Assembly: GCF_007665395.1 (NCBI RefSeq)
Contig: NZ_VDND01000005.1
Location: 62,001 to 126,000, forward strand
Length of the DNA stretch: 64,000 nucleotides
Reading direction: 5' to 3'
Origin: Pseudomonas oryzihabitans
GTDB lineage: Bacteria > Pseudomonadota > Gammaproteobacteria > Pseudomonadales > Pseudomonadaceae
Part shown: positions 9,115 to 17,984 of the stretch, piece after piece
How positions within the stretch are numbered: position 1 is the first letter of the stretch
Layout: each line of letters opens with the position of its first letter
Notes under the pieces: generated by a model
Database searches by the model: none
Told to the model about the DNA's origin: nothing
Seen by the model: the letters and a program-made list of their open reading frames with translations, nothing else
Made by a program: the position numbers and the translations under genes

Positions 9115-10116
9115 ATGCGTCAGTCCGGCCTGATCAACCTCAACCTGGTGTCCCTGGTGCTCCAGCAGCTGGGTGCCGACACGCCCGCCCGGGCCGCTCC
9201 CCTGCTGCTAGGCAGCGGTCTGCGGCTGGACGACCTGGAGCGCCCCCAGCACCTCATCACCCTGGCCCAGGAACAACGGGTCATCGCCAATGCCCTGCCG
9301 GCCGCCCCGCCGGAGCTGGGGTTGCTGCTGGGCTGGCGGCTGCGCGTCTCCGGCTACGGCCTGCTCGGCTATGCCCTGCTCAGCGCCCCGACCCTGGGCG
9401 CGGCGCTCCAGGTAGCCATGGCCCACCAGAGCCTGCTGGGCGCCTATTTCACCCTGCGCCTGGAGCGCCACGGCGAGTTGGCCTGGCTCAGGGCCGACGA
9501 CCATCCCTTCGCGCCGGAACTGGAGCGCTGCAACGCCGAATGCTGCCTGGCCTCGCTCCTGGCGATCTGCTGCGACCTCCTGGGTACGCCCCTGCCCCTG
9601 GTGCAGGTGGCCTTTCGGCACCCCGAGCCCGCCTACCGCGCACGCTATGCCGACTGCTTCGGCGCCACGCCCCTGGCCTTCGCCGCGCCCTGCAACAGCC
9701 TGGCCTTTCCGGCCGCCTGGCTGGAGCGTTCCCTGCCACTGGCCGATCCGGTGACCCACCGCGATGCCCTGGCGCAGTGCGGTCGCCTGGCTCCCGAGCA
9801 GGATCGCCAGCGCGCCCTGCTCGCGCGCATCCGCACCCTGCTGAACGCCGATCTGGCCGCGCCGCCTTCGTTCGAGGCCCTGGCCAGCCATCTCGGCATG
9901 GCCCCGCGCAGCCTGCGCCGCCACCTGCAGACCGCCGGCAGTGGCTATCAGCAGCTGCTCGATGAACTGCGCTTCGAGCGCGCGCGCGACCTGCTGGCCC
10001 AGGAGCGGCTGCCCATCTACCGCATCGCCGAGGTGATGGGCTTCAGCGAAACCGCCAGCTTCCGCCAAGCGTTCCGCCGCTGGAGCGGACAATCGCCGCG
10101 GGGTTATCGGCTCTAG
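9115..10116 (+). CDS. AraC-family regulator, OruR/ArgR-like (Arabinose_bd N-domain)
   Basis: 333 residues. The N-terminal about 200 residues match the all-helical family found in OruR and related regulators (GLRLDDLERPQ, then RLRVSGYGLLGYALLSAPTLGAAL). The C-terminal AraC HTH domain is clear (FEALASHLGMAPRSLRRHLQ, then IYRIAEVMGFSETASFRQAFRRWSGQSPRGYR). It heads a co-directional group with a cupin, an amidohydrolase of the histone deacetylase fold and a polyamine-binding protein, so a polyamine or related amine is the likely signal; this is an inference from neighbours. Confidence 0.85.
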   Translation: MRQSGLINLNLVSLVLQQLGADTPARAAPLLLGSGLRLDDLERPQHLITLAQEQRVIANALPAAPPELGLLLGWRLRVSGYGLLGYALLSAPTLGAALQVAMAHQSLLGAYFTLRLERHGELAWLRADDHPFAPELERCNAECCLASLLAICCDLLGTPLPLVQVAFRHPEPAYRARYADCFGATPLAFAAPCNSLAFPAAWLERSLPLADPVTHRDALAQCGRLAPEQDRQRALLARIRTLLNADLAAPPSFEALASHLGMAPRSLRRHLQTAGSGYQQLLDELRFERARDLLAQERLPIYRIAEVMGFSETASFRQAFRRWSGQSPRGYRL

Positions 10117-10161
10117 CGGTCGGCGTATGCCGAGCCGCTCCACTCCCCAGGAGGATGCTCC

Positions 10162-10521
10162 ATGCCTTCACTGAAGCTGCTCGCGGAACGCGGCCAACCC
10201 ACCGCCCAATACCGACTGCCGGCGGAAAAGCGCCTGGAAGGCGATCCGCTGCAAAGCCTCTGGCTGGAATACGAGGATGCCAGTGGCGTCTTCGCCGTCG
10301 GCCATTGGCATAGCGACGTGGGCACCTGGCGGGTGAACTACACCGAAGAGGAGTACTGCCAGATCCTCGCAGGGGTGAGTCTGGTCACCGATGACCAGGG
10401 CTACGCTACCCGTCTCGGGCCCGGCAGCAGCTTTGTCATACCACGCGGCTTCCAGGGCACCTGGGAGGTGCTGGAGCCGACCCTGAAGCGTTTCGTGGTG
10501 TACGAAGCCAAGGGCAATTGA
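10162..10521 (+). CDS. Cupin-domain protein (EutQ/DUF861-like)
   Basis: A 119-residue single-domain cupin. The segments GHWHSDVGTWRVNYTEEEYCQILAG (about 46-70) and GPGSSFVIPRGFQGTWEV are the two cupin motifs, with the W-E-V ending typical of DUF861. A very good AGGAGG ribosome-binding site precedes the ATG. Proteins of this kind often sit in amine and polyamine catabolic clusters; enzymatic activity is unproven. Confidence 0.8.
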   Translation: MPSLKLLAERGQPTAQYRLPAEKRLEGDPLQSLWLEYEDASGVFAVGHWHSDVGTWRVNYTEEEYCQILAGVSLVTDDQGYATRLGPGSSFVIPRGFQGTWEVLEPTLKRFVVYEAKGN

Positions 10522-10635
10522 GGACCGGCGCCGGGTGCAATCTGGCCGGATCTATCCCCTTTTGGCCGCTACGCCTCTCGTCGCGGGGCGCCAGGCTGGC
10601 AAGAATCAGGGGAGAGCCCGCCGCCCGGAGTCGCC

Positions 10636-11667
10636 ATGCGCATCCACCACAGTCTCGATCACGCCCTGCACCACGGCCGCTGCGAACTGATCGATGGCCA
10701 GTTGCAGCCCTGCTTCGAGAAGCCCCAGCGCGTCGAATTCATCCTCGCCGAATGTCAGCGCCGCCAGCTAGGCGAGGTGGTAGCGCCCCACGACTTCGGC
10801 CGGGCGCCCCTGGCCCGTATCCACAGTGCCCCCTATCTCGCCTTCCTCGCCGGCGCCTGGGACGAATGGGCGGCTCGCGGCGAGACAGTGGACCTGCTGC
10901 CCTATACCTGGCCGGCGCGCACCCTGCGCCAGGTACTGCCACCCACCAGCCTGCATGGCCGCCTGGGCTACTACAGCTTCGACGGCGGCGCGCCCATCAC
11001 CGCCGGCACCTGGCAGGCCGCCTACAGCGCCGCCCAGGTGGCGCTGAGTGCCGGGGCCGAGGTCGCCGGAGGCGCGCACAGCGCCTTCGCCCTCTGTCGC
11101 CCGCCGGGCCACCACGCCGCGGCCGACGTCATGGGCGGCTACTGCTATCTGAACAACGCGGCCATCGCCGCCCAGGCCGCCCTCGACGGCGGCGCCCGGC
11201 GGGTGGCCATCCTCGACGTGGACTATCACCACGGCAATGGCACCCAGGACATCTTCTATGCGCGTGACGACGTGCTGTTCCTCTCGTTGCACGGCGATCC
11301 CGGTTTCGAATTCCCCTTCTTCCTCGGCTATGCCGACGAGACCGGCAGCGGGGCGGGCCAGGGCTTCAACCTTAATCTGCCGCTGCCCGCCGGCAGCGCC
11401 TGGGACAGCTGGAGCGCCGCCCTTGAGGTAGCGCTGGCGCGCGTGCAGGACTATGCCCCGGACCTGCTGCTGGTTTCCCTGGGCGTGGATACCTTCAAGG
11501 CCGATCCCATTTCCCAGTTCAAGCTGGAGAGCGACGACTACCTGCGCCTGGGCGAACGCCTGGCGCGGCTCGGCCTGCCGACCCTGTTCGTCATGGAAGG
11601 CGGTTACGCCGTGGCGGAGATCGGCATCAACACGGTGAACGTACTGGCCGCCTTCGACGGCGCCTGA
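10636..11667 (+). CDS. Acetylpolyamine amidohydrolase-like protein (histone deacetylase superfamily)
   Basis: 343 residues with the zinc-hydrolase features of the arginase/deacetylase fold: the HH pair in PPGHHAAADVMGGYC (about 156-170), the metal-binding DVDYHHGNGTQ (about 195-205) and the SLGVDTFKADPIS segment carrying the third aspartate. The P. aeruginosa AphA/AphB enzymes of this family deacetylate acetylputrescine and acetylcadaverine and neighbour a polyamine-binding protein, as here. Cytoplasmic; no signal peptide. Confidence 0.87.
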   Translation: MRIHHSLDHALHHGRCELIDGQLQPCFEKPQRVEFILAECQRRQLGEVVAPHDFGRAPLARIHSAPYLAFLAGAWDEWAARGETVDLLPYTWPARTLRQVLPPTSLHGRLGYYSFDGGAPITAGTWQAAYSAAQVALSAGAEVAGGAHSAFALCRPPGHHAAADVMGGYCYLNNAAIAAQAALDGGARRVAILDVDYHHGNGTQDIFYARDDVLFLSLHGDPGFEFPFFLGYADETGSGAGQGFNLNLPLPAGSAWDSWSAALEVALARVQDYAPDLLLVSLGVDTFKADPISQFKLESDDYLRLGERLARLGLPTLFVMEGGYAVAEIGINTVNVLAAFDGA

Positions 11668-11690
11668 TCCCTATCGCGAGGAATCCGACC

Positions 11691-12791
11691 ATGCACAGCC
11701 TCCTGCGTCCGCTCACCGCCCTGCTCGGCGGCGCCCTGCTCGCCACCGCCGTCCAGGCCGCCGATCCCGGCGAACTGCGGGTCTACAACTGGGCCGACTA
11801 CATCCTGCCCGAAACGCCCAAGGACTTCGCCAAGCAGACCGGCATCCGCGTCACCTGGGATACCTTCGACAGCAACGAGTCGCTGGAGGCCAAGCTGCTC
11901 ACCGGGCACTCCGGATACGACCTGGTGATCCCTTCCAACCAATTCCTGGAAACCCAGATCAAGGCCAAGGTGTTCCAGAAGCTGGACAAGAGCAAGCTAC
12001 CCAACTGGCAGAATCTCGATCCCGAGCTGCTCAAGCTGCTGGAGGTCAACGACCCGGGCAACCAGTACGGCGTGCCCTATATGTACGGCACCATCCTCAT
12101 CGGCTTCAATCCGGCCAAGGTCAAGGCGGCGCTGGGGGCGGACGCACCGGTGGACAGCTGGGACCTGGTGTTCAAGCCGGAAAACATGGCCAAGCTCAAG
12201 AGCTGCGGCGTAGCCATGCTGGATTCGCCCTCGGACATCCTGCCGGTGGTGCTGCACTACCTGGGCCTGGACCCCAACAGCACCAATGCCAAGGACTACG
12301 AACAGGCGACGGCGCTGATGCTGAAGATCCGTCCCTACCTGGCCTACTTCAATTCCACCAAGTACATGACCGACATCGCCAACGGCGACCTCTGCGTGGC
12401 GGTGGGCTATTCGGGCAGCTTCTACCAGTTCGGCAATCGCGCCAAGGAGGCTGGCAATGGCGTGGTGGTGGACTGGCGCCTGCCGCGCGAGGGCGCACCC
12501 ATCTGGTTCGATACCTGGGCCATTCCCGCCAGCGCGGCGAACGTCGACCAGGCCCATGCCTTCCTCAACTACCTGCTCGAACCCAAGGTGATCGCCGGGA
12601 TCAGCGACTACCTCGGCTATCCCAACGCCAACCGGCCGGGCATGCCCCTGGTGACCGCCGCCATCCGCGACAATCCCGACCTGGTGCCTACCGCCGAGAT
12701 GCGCAAGAAGCTCTATGTGGTGCAGCCGCTACCCCAGCCCATCGAGCGGGTCCGGACCCGGGCCTGGAGTCGCATCAAGTCCGGTGGTTGA
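11691..12791 (+). CDS. Periplasmic polyamine-binding protein (PotF/SpuD family)
   Basis: 366 residues with an N-terminal signal peptide ending near AVQA-ADPG. The PotD/PotF opening LRVYNWADYILPETPKDFAKQTGI is diagnostic, and the fold continues to the C-terminus at normal length. GAGGAA precedes the ATG. It lies 23 bases after the deacetylase-like gene, so the two are co-transcribed. No permease or ATPase genes for this importer are in the window. A strong terminator hairpin follows at 12813. Confidence 0.9.
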   Translation: MHSLLRPLTALLGGALLATAVQAADPGELRVYNWADYILPETPKDFAKQTGIRVTWDTFDSNESLEAKLLTGHSGYDLVIPSNQFLETQIKAKVFQKLDKSKLPNWQNLDPELLKLLEVNDPGNQYGVPYMYGTILIGFNPAKVKAALGADAPVDSWDLVFKPENMAKLKSCGVAMLDSPSDILPVVLHYLGLDPNSTNAKDYEQATALMLKIRPYLAYFNSTKYMTDIANGDLCVAVGYSGSFYQFGNRAKEAGNGVVVDWRLPREGAPIWFDTWAIPASAANVDQAHAFLNYLLEPKVIAGISDYLGYPNANRPGMPLVTAAIRDNPDLVPTAEMRKKLYVVQPLPQPIERVRTRAWSRIKSGG

Positions 12792-12812
12792 AGGCAGGAG
12801 GTCCACAATAGA

Positions 12813-12841
12813 CCGAATGGTAGCCAAGGGCTACCATTCGG
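12813..12841 (+). terminator. Rho-independent-like terminator after the polyamine gene group
   Basis: A perfect 13-bp stem (CCGAATGGTAGCC against GGCTACCATTCGG) closes a 3-base loop. It is followed by a C/T-rich run (CCTCCCCTTTTCC) from 12844. It separates the polyamine group from the diguanylate cyclase gene. Confidence 0.85.
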
Positions 12842-12934
12842 CGCCTCCCCTTTTCCTTCCGGGAACCATCTATCGCACTAAGAGACTGATTGTGGTCAAG
12901 TGATCCATCGGATCCTTCTGCCAGGTACGGCACG

Positions 12935-14143
12935 ATGCCCCTCATTCTCTCGCTGGACCGAGCGCTGACGCGCCCTTTCTGGGCACTGCGCTTCGAGCCG
13001 CTATTGGAACGCCACTACCAGCGCGACATCGCCCGCTCGCGTCGGCGTCACCTGCGCATCAGCCTGACGGTCGCCATCCTGGCCTATGCCAGTTTCTCGG
13101 TCTGGGACTGGATCCTGATGACCGATGCCTTCTGGATCATCAGCCTGCTCAGCGCCCTGGTCGTGGTGGGTGGCGGCGCCGTGTTGCTGGCCCTCAAGCT
13201 GATGCCGGCCGAGCATCCGTCGCGCGAGTGGCTGGGCATCCTGCCCAGTCTGCTGGCCTATGCACCGCCGCTGTTCGAGATCGTCACCACCGACGCCGCC
13301 CACCGCGCGCTCTGGCTGGCGACCCTGCCGCTCATGACCCTCTATACCAACAGCTGCATCGCGCCCCCCCTGCGCCAGGCCACGGTGCACAGCGCCGTCG
13401 CCCTGCTGGCCATCGGCGCGGCGACCCAGGTACACCGGCTGAACGCGGAGGAAGCCTCGCTGGTGTTCACCCTCGCCTTCGCCACCGTGGTCTTCACCCT
13501 GCTCGCCAACTTCTGGATGGAAAGGGCCCGCCGCCAGGGCTATCTGCTGATCCTGCGCGATCGGCTGCGCAACGAGGAGCTGGCCGCCGCCAATCGCTTC
13601 CTGGAGCAGCAATCCGCCACCGACCCCCTGACCGGGGTGGCCAATCGCCGGGCGCTGATGCAGGCCCTCACCACGGCGCCGCCCCGCAACCAGACTCAGC
13701 CAGCCCTGCTGCTGATGATCGACGTCGACCATTTCAAGGCGTTCAACGACAACTACGGGCATCCGGCCGGGGATCGCTGCCTGCAGCAGGTCGCCACCGC
13801 CCTGGGCGGTGAATTGCGCACGGGCGACTGCCTGGCCCGCTATGGCGGCGAGGAGTTCGCCATTCTCTGCCGGCATCCGTGCGACGAGAGCGCCGAACGC
13901 CTGGCCCAGCGGCTGCTGAAAGCGGTACGCCAGCTGGAGATTCCCCACCCGGGCAACGTCGACGGCGGTGCCCGGGTGACCGTGAGCATCGGCGGCGCCT
14001 GTGGCTGCCTGGGCCAGGAAGGCGCCGGGATCCTCATCGAGGCCGCCGACCGGCAGCTCTACTGGGCCAAGCAGTCGGGTCGCGACCGCGCCTGCCTGGA
14101 GAACGGCGATCGACGGCCGACCAGGCTCGCCGAGCGGTCCTAG
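12935..14143 (+). CDS. Membrane-bound diguanylate cyclase (GGDEF)
   Basis: 402 residues from the chosen ATG. The N-terminal half has about six hydrophobic segments and no recognised ligand domain, then a short helical linker and a GGDEF domain. The active-site motif is GGEEF (about 304-308). The inhibitory I-site RxxD is present as RTGD exactly five residues upstream, so product feedback is expected. It should make c-di-GMP at the inner membrane. The start at 12935 is preferred over an upstream TTG frame. Its TAG stop shares CTAG with the stop of the convergent HTH gene. Confidence 0.9.
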   Translation: MPLILSLDRALTRPFWALRFEPLLERHYQRDIARSRRRHLRISLTVAILAYASFSVWDWILMTDAFWIISLLSALVVVGGGAVLLALKLMPAEHPSREWLGILPSLLAYAPPLFEIVTTDAAHRALWLATLPLMTLYTNSCIAPPLRQATVHSAVALLAIGAATQVHRLNAEEASLVFTLAFATVVFTLLANFWMERARRQGYLLILRDRLRNEELAAANRFLEQQSATDPLTGVANRRALMQALTTAPPRNQTQPALLLMIDVDHFKAFNDNYGHPAGDRCLQQVATALGGELRTGDCLARYGGEEFAILCRHPCDESAERLAQRLLKAVRQLEIPHPGNVDGGARVTVSIGGACGCLGQEGAGILIEAADRQLYWAKQSGRDRACLENGDRRPTRLAERS

Positions 14144-14928
14144 CCCAGGCGATAGACCCGCTCGACCAGCGTGGCGCTGCCCAGGCGCTGGCGCAGGTCC
14201 TCGTCCAGCCGGGCATCCTGCCAGTCGTACAGGCCGACCCGGCCATAGGCCTGGCCGCGCTGTGGCCGGGTTCCCAGGTACTCCCAGACCACCCGGGTGC
14301 AGGCCGGCTCGCGCCGGTCGGAGGCGCTGACGCCCAGCTTGAGGCCGTTGAGCCGGTCGATACGGTTGCGCGCGCTGGGCAGCAGCACCGTCTGCGACAG
14401 CTCGTTGCCGGTGAGGGACTCGTAATCGGTGAAGAACAGCCGGCTTTCCAGGCTCATGGCCAGGCCCAGGTAGCGAAAGCGCGCCTGGCTGGTGGCCTCG
14501 CCCTGGCGGCGCAGCCGCTCGAAGCGCACGTAGCGAAAGACCCCCTGCTCCTCGAACAGCCGCACCAGGCCGCAGAGCACCATGCCCGGGGTGGACAACG
14601 AGGGATAGTACTCGAGGTAGTAGCCCTGGTAGCGCGCCAGGCCTTCCTGGCGGCTCGCCAGCAGCGCCAGGGTCTGTCCGGCCCAACTCGCCTCGCGGCC
14701 GGCCGGCTCGCCCAGCCGCGCCTCGAACTGGCGGTGCGGCAACTGCAGATCGGCCACCGGCAAGGCGAAGAACGCGGCCAGTCGCTGGAGGTTGTAGGGC
14801 GATGGGCGGCTCTGGCCGTTGAGGTAACGGTTGAACTGGGCGCGGTTGATGCCGACGGCGCGACAGACGGCGGCAATCGAGCGGTGATGCTGGCAGAGCA
14901 GCTGTAGATTGGCGGAAAAGTCGCTCAT
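14140..14928 (-). CDS. HTH (XRE-like) transcriptional regulator of unknown function
   Basis: 262 residues from the chosen start. Residues about 1-60 hold a helix-turn-helix of the lambda-repressor type (SIAAVCRAVGINRAQFNRYLNGQSRPSPYNLQRLAAFF). The remaining 200 residues belong to no family I recognise; they contain repeated aromatic segments (GYYLEYYPSL, FRYVRFERL) and probably form a sensor domain. A 74-codon in-frame extension upstream is low-quality and ignored. It converges on the cyclase gene with overlapping stops. Regulated genes are unknown. Confidence 0.75.
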   Translation of the reverse strand: MSDFSANLQLLCQHHRSIAAVCRAVGINRAQFNRYLNGQSRPSPYNLQRLAAFFALPVADLQLPHRQFEARLGEPAGREASWAGQTLALLASRQEGLARYQGYYLEYYPSLSTPGMVLCGLVRLFEEQGVFRYVRFERLRRQGEATSQARFRYLGLAMSLESRLFFTDYESLTGNELSQTVLLPSARNRIDRLNGLKLGVSASDRREPACTRVVWEYLGTRPQRGQAYGRVGLYDWQDARLDEDLRQRLGSATLVERVYRLG

Positions 14929-15076
14929 GAACCCTGCCCGAACTTGACAGACGGCCGGAAAACTAGCATCAAGTCGCGCCATTTTGAAGCGAGGCGCGGA
15001 ATTGTCCACGCCGGTGGGATAGCCGAACCTAGGCGTCCGGTCCGATTCACTGCCCGATCCGCGCGGACCGATCCTT

Positions 15077-15123
15077 GCCAGAGCCCGTTCCTGTCGTATC
15101 CCCATGACGGGGACGGCTCTGGC
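15077..15123. promoter_or_regulatory. Imperfect inverted repeat between the HTH gene and the symporter
   Basis: GCCAGAGCCCGTTCCTGTC and GACGGGGACGGCTCTGGC pair imperfectly (arms of about 18 bases) around a short loop, 77 bases before the symporter ATG. There is no T-run, so it could be an operator or a structured leader rather than a terminator. Confidence 0.45.
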
Positions 15124-15199
15124 AGGGGTATCCCACAATAATAGCCCCACGGCGTGCGAGCCGGCCCTGGGGCATCACTAGCATGCTCGAGGATTCTCC

Positions 15200-16654
15200 A
15201 TGCACTACCTAGAAATGCTCAACGACTTCCTGTCCGGCCACGTGCTCATCGTGCTGATCGTCGGCCTGGGCAGCTATTTCACCCTGCGCTCGCGGTTCGT
15301 GCAGGTCCGTCATTTCCCGCACATGTTCACCGTCTTCAAGGACTCCCTGCGCAACAGCGGCGATGGCCTGAGTTCCTTCCAGGCCCTGATGCTGAGCCTG
15401 GCCGGTCGCGTGGGTGCCGGCAACATCGCCGGCGTGGGCCTGGCCGTGACCCTGGGGGGCCCGGGCGCGGTGTTCTGGATGTGGGTGACCGCCCTGGTCG
15501 GCATGGCCAGCAGCTTCTTCGAGTGCACCCTGGCGCAGGTCTACAAGCGCGCCGACGGCGACGGCCTCTACGTGGGCGGTCCGGCGTACTACATCCAGCA
15601 CGGCCTCAACAAGCGCTGGATGGCATTGGCCTTCTCCGCCCTGCTGCTGGTGACCTACGGCTTCGCCTTCGTCGGCCTGCAGTCCTTCACCGTGACCCAT
15701 TCGCTGGAAAACGCCTTTGGCCTGCCGGTGCAGTACACCGGGATCGCCCTCGCCATCCTGCTGGGCCTGGTGTTCATCGGCGGCATCAAGCGCATCGCCG
15801 CGGTCTCCGACATCCTGGTGCCGGTCAAGACCCTGGCCTACATCGCCGTCACCCTCTATGTGATCGTCACCCAGATCGAGCTGGTCCCCGGCACCCTGCT
15901 GACCATCGTCAAGAGCGCCTTCGGCCTGGAACCGGCCTTCGCCGGCCTGCTCGGCGCTGCCATCACCATGGGCGTGAAGCGCGGCGTCTTCGCCAACGAA
16001 GCCGGCCTGGGCGCGGCGCCCAACGTCGCCGCGGTGGCCGCGGTCAAGCACCCGGCTGCCCAGGGCGTGGTGCAGGCCTTCAGCGTCTTCCTCGACACCT
16101 TCGTCATCTGCACCTGCACCGCCCTGCTGATCCTGCTGTCGGGCTTCTACACCCCCGGCTTCGAGGGTGACGGCATCGTCCTGACCCAGAACTCCCTGGC
16201 TGCGGTGGTCGGTGACTGGGGGCGCATCTTCATCAGCGTCGCCCTGTCGCTGTTCGTCTTCACCTGCATCCTCTACAACATCTACCTGGGCGAGAACGGC
16301 CTGCGCTACCTGCTCGGCCGCGGCAAGGCCGTGCTGCTCGGCTATCGCGGCCTGGTGCTGGTGCTGATCTGCTGGGGCTCCATGCAGAACCTGACCACCG
16401 TGTTCGCCTTCGCCGACATCACCATGACCTGCCTGGCCTTCGTCAACCTGATCGCCCTGGCCATGCTGATCAAGGTCGGCATGCGTATCCTCAACGACTA
16501 CGACGCCCAGCGCCGTGCCGGGGTCGACCAGCCGGTGTTCGACGCCGACCAGTTCCGCGACCTGGACCTGGATCGCCAGGCCTGGCCGGCGCTGGAACGC
16601 TTGGAAGAGACTGTCGCCGAAGCCCGCGCCGCCCAGCCGCGCCAGGCGCACTGA
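15200..16654 (+). CDS. Sodium:alanine/glycine symporter (AGCS family)
   Basis: 484 residues with about eleven membrane segments. The AGCS signature is present near the N-terminus (LMLSLAGRVGAGNIAGVGLAVTLGG, about 58-82) and in the middle (KRGVFANEAGLGAAPNVAAVA). Members import alanine, glycine or related amino acids with Na+. An AGGA ribosome-binding site precedes the ATG. The asparaginase gene follows 161 bases downstream, so asparagine or aspartate is a possible substrate, but this is inference. Confidence 0.92.
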   Translation: MHYLEMLNDFLSGHVLIVLIVGLGSYFTLRSRFVQVRHFPHMFTVFKDSLRNSGDGLSSFQALMLSLAGRVGAGNIAGVGLAVTLGGPGAVFWMWVTALVGMASSFFECTLAQVYKRADGDGLYVGGPAYYIQHGLNKRWMALAFSALLLVTYGFAFVGLQSFTVTHSLENAFGLPVQYTGIALAILLGLVFIGGIKRIAAVSDILVPVKTLAYIAVTLYVIVTQIELVPGTLLTIVKSAFGLEPAFAGLLGAAITMGVKRGVFANEAGLGAAPNVAAVAAVKHPAAQGVVQAFSVFLDTFVICTCTALLILLSGFYTPGFEGDGIVLTQNSLAAVVGDWGRIFISVALSLFVFTCILYNIYLGENGLRYLLGRGKAVLLGYRGLVLVLICWGSMQNLTTVFAFADITMTCLAFVNLIALAMLIKVGMRILNDYDAQRRAGVDQPVFDADQFRDLDLDRQAWPALERLEETVAEARAAQPRQAH

Positions 16655-16672
16655 TCGCCGCGGCGGCCACGT

Positions 16673-16747
16673 CGGGCTTCGCTGCGCGCAACCCAACCTA
16701 CGTCACCCGTAGGTTGGGTTGAGGCGGCTCCATCGCCGAAGCCCAAC
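16673..16747. repeat. GTAGGTTGGGTTGA repeat, head-to-head variant
   Basis: CAACCCAACCTACG and CGTAGGTTGGGTTG face each other with five bases between them. They are flanked by GGGCTTCG and CGAAGCCC arms. This is the arm pair of the 96-bp element at 993 and 20661 turned inside out. Confidence 0.8.
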
Positions 16748-16771
16748 GGCCCCGAACCAAGATTCGCTCGT

Positions 16772-16796
16772 CTGCCCCCACCTCGTGTGGGGGCAG
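16772..16796 (+). terminator. Hairpin between symporter and asparaginase genes
   Basis: A perfect 10-bp stem (CTGCCCCCAC against GTGGGGGCAG) with a 5-base loop. It is followed by TCCTATC, a poor T-run. It may end symporter transcripts or act as an attenuating or stabilising structure 19 bases before the asparaginase ATG. Confidence 0.5.
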
Positions 16797-16815
16797 TCCT
16801 ATCAGGAAGTCCCGC

Positions 16816-17799
16816 ATGAGCTCACCCTACCTGCACATCCTCTACACCGGTGGCACCATCGGCATGCAAGAGACCAGCGCCGGCTTGGCCCCCGCCGCCG
16901 GTTTCGAGGCCCGTATCGAGGCCCTGCTGGCGAGTCGTCCGGCGCTGGGCGCCCCGGCCTGGCGGCTGCAGGAGCTGCTGCCGCTGATCGACAGCGCCAA
17001 CATGACCCCCGTCGCCTGGGAGCGCATGGCCCAGGCCATCCTCGCCGCCGCCGCGGACCCGGCCTGCCGCGGCGTGCTGGTGCTGCACGGCACCGATACC
17101 CTGGCCTACAGCGCCGCCGCCCTGGCCTTCCGCCTGCTGGGCCTGGCCATTCCGGTGCTGTTGACCGGCTCCATGCTGCCGGCCGGCGTGCCGGACAGCG
17201 ACGCCGACGGCAACCTGGCCGACAGCTTCGCTGCCTTCGCCAGGGGCCTCGCCCCCGGCGTGCAGGTGCAATTCCATGGCGAACGCCTACCCGCGGCGCG
17301 CTGCACCAAGCAGGCCAGCAGCGGCTGGAAGGCCTTCGTGGAAAGTGCTCGGCCACGCAGTGGCGAGGCCCTGGTGGCGACTCCCGCTGCCCTGCGCTGC
17401 GACCAGCCGCGCCAGCCGGTACGGGTGGCGGTGCTGCCGCTGTTCCCGGGTGTCGATGGCGCGGTCCTGCGCGGTCTGGCGGGCAGTGGCGTGCAGGGCT
17501 TGGTGCTGGAATGCTACGGCAGCGGCACGGGGCCAGCGGACGACGCCGACTTTCTCGCCGCCCTCGCTGAACTGCGCGACGCCGGGGTTCCCGTGGTCGC
17601 CCTCAGCCAGGGTGCCCGTGGCACCGTGGAACTGGGTACCTACGCCGCGGGCAGCGGCCTGGCCGACGCCGGGGTCATCTCCGGCCGCGGCATGACCCGC
17701 GAAGCCGCCTTGGGCAAGCTGCACGCCCTGCTCGGCTGCGGCCTGGAGCGCGCGGTGGTAGCCGAGTGGATCGGGCGGAATCTGTGCGAGGAGTTGTGA
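16816..17799 (+). CDS. L-asparaginase, type I-like (cytoplasmic)
   Basis: 327 residues, with no signal peptide, so a cytoplasmic rather than a periplasmic enzyme. The two asparaginase/glutaminase active-site motifs are present: YTGGTIGMQ (about 9-17) with the nucleophilic threonine, and LHGTDTLAYSAAAL (about 87-100). It hydrolyses asparagine to aspartate and ammonia. It is shorter than the periplasmic AnsB type. Confidence 0.9.
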   Translation: MSSPYLHILYTGGTIGMQETSAGLAPAAGFEARIEALLASRPALGAPAWRLQELLPLIDSANMTPVAWERMAQAILAAAADPACRGVLVLHGTDTLAYSAAALAFRLLGLAIPVLLTGSMLPAGVPDSDADGNLADSFAAFARGLAPGVQVQFHGERLPAARCTKQASSGWKAFVESARPRSGEALVATPAALRCDQPRQPVRVAVLPLFPGVDGAVLRGLAGSGVQGLVLECYGSGTGPADDADFLAALAELRDAGVPVVALSQGARGTVELGTYAAGSGLADAGVISGRGMTREAALGKLHALLGCGLERAVVAEWIGRNLCEEL

Positions 17800-17822
17800 T
17801 CATCGGCTGAGGGGTGGCTGCT

Positions 17823-17855
17823 CCCTCACCCCGGCCCTCTCCCAGGGGGAGAGGG
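17823..17855. repeat. CCCTCTCCC hairpin element, inverted copy
   Basis: CCCTCACCCCGG, then CCCTCTCCCAGGGGGAGAGGG. It has the opposite orientation to the five units of the array that starts 130 bases downstream. Confidence 0.8.
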
Positions 17856-17984
17856 GGCGTTTGGGTCGGCTTCGGGCGGGATCCTGTGTGACCTCTGCCG
17901 CCCGCTAGCCTGCTTTATCCTGGCCTGGATCCAGGCTTGCCCTCGACAGGATCATCACCCCCGCGCCAACCTCTATCGGAGCAT

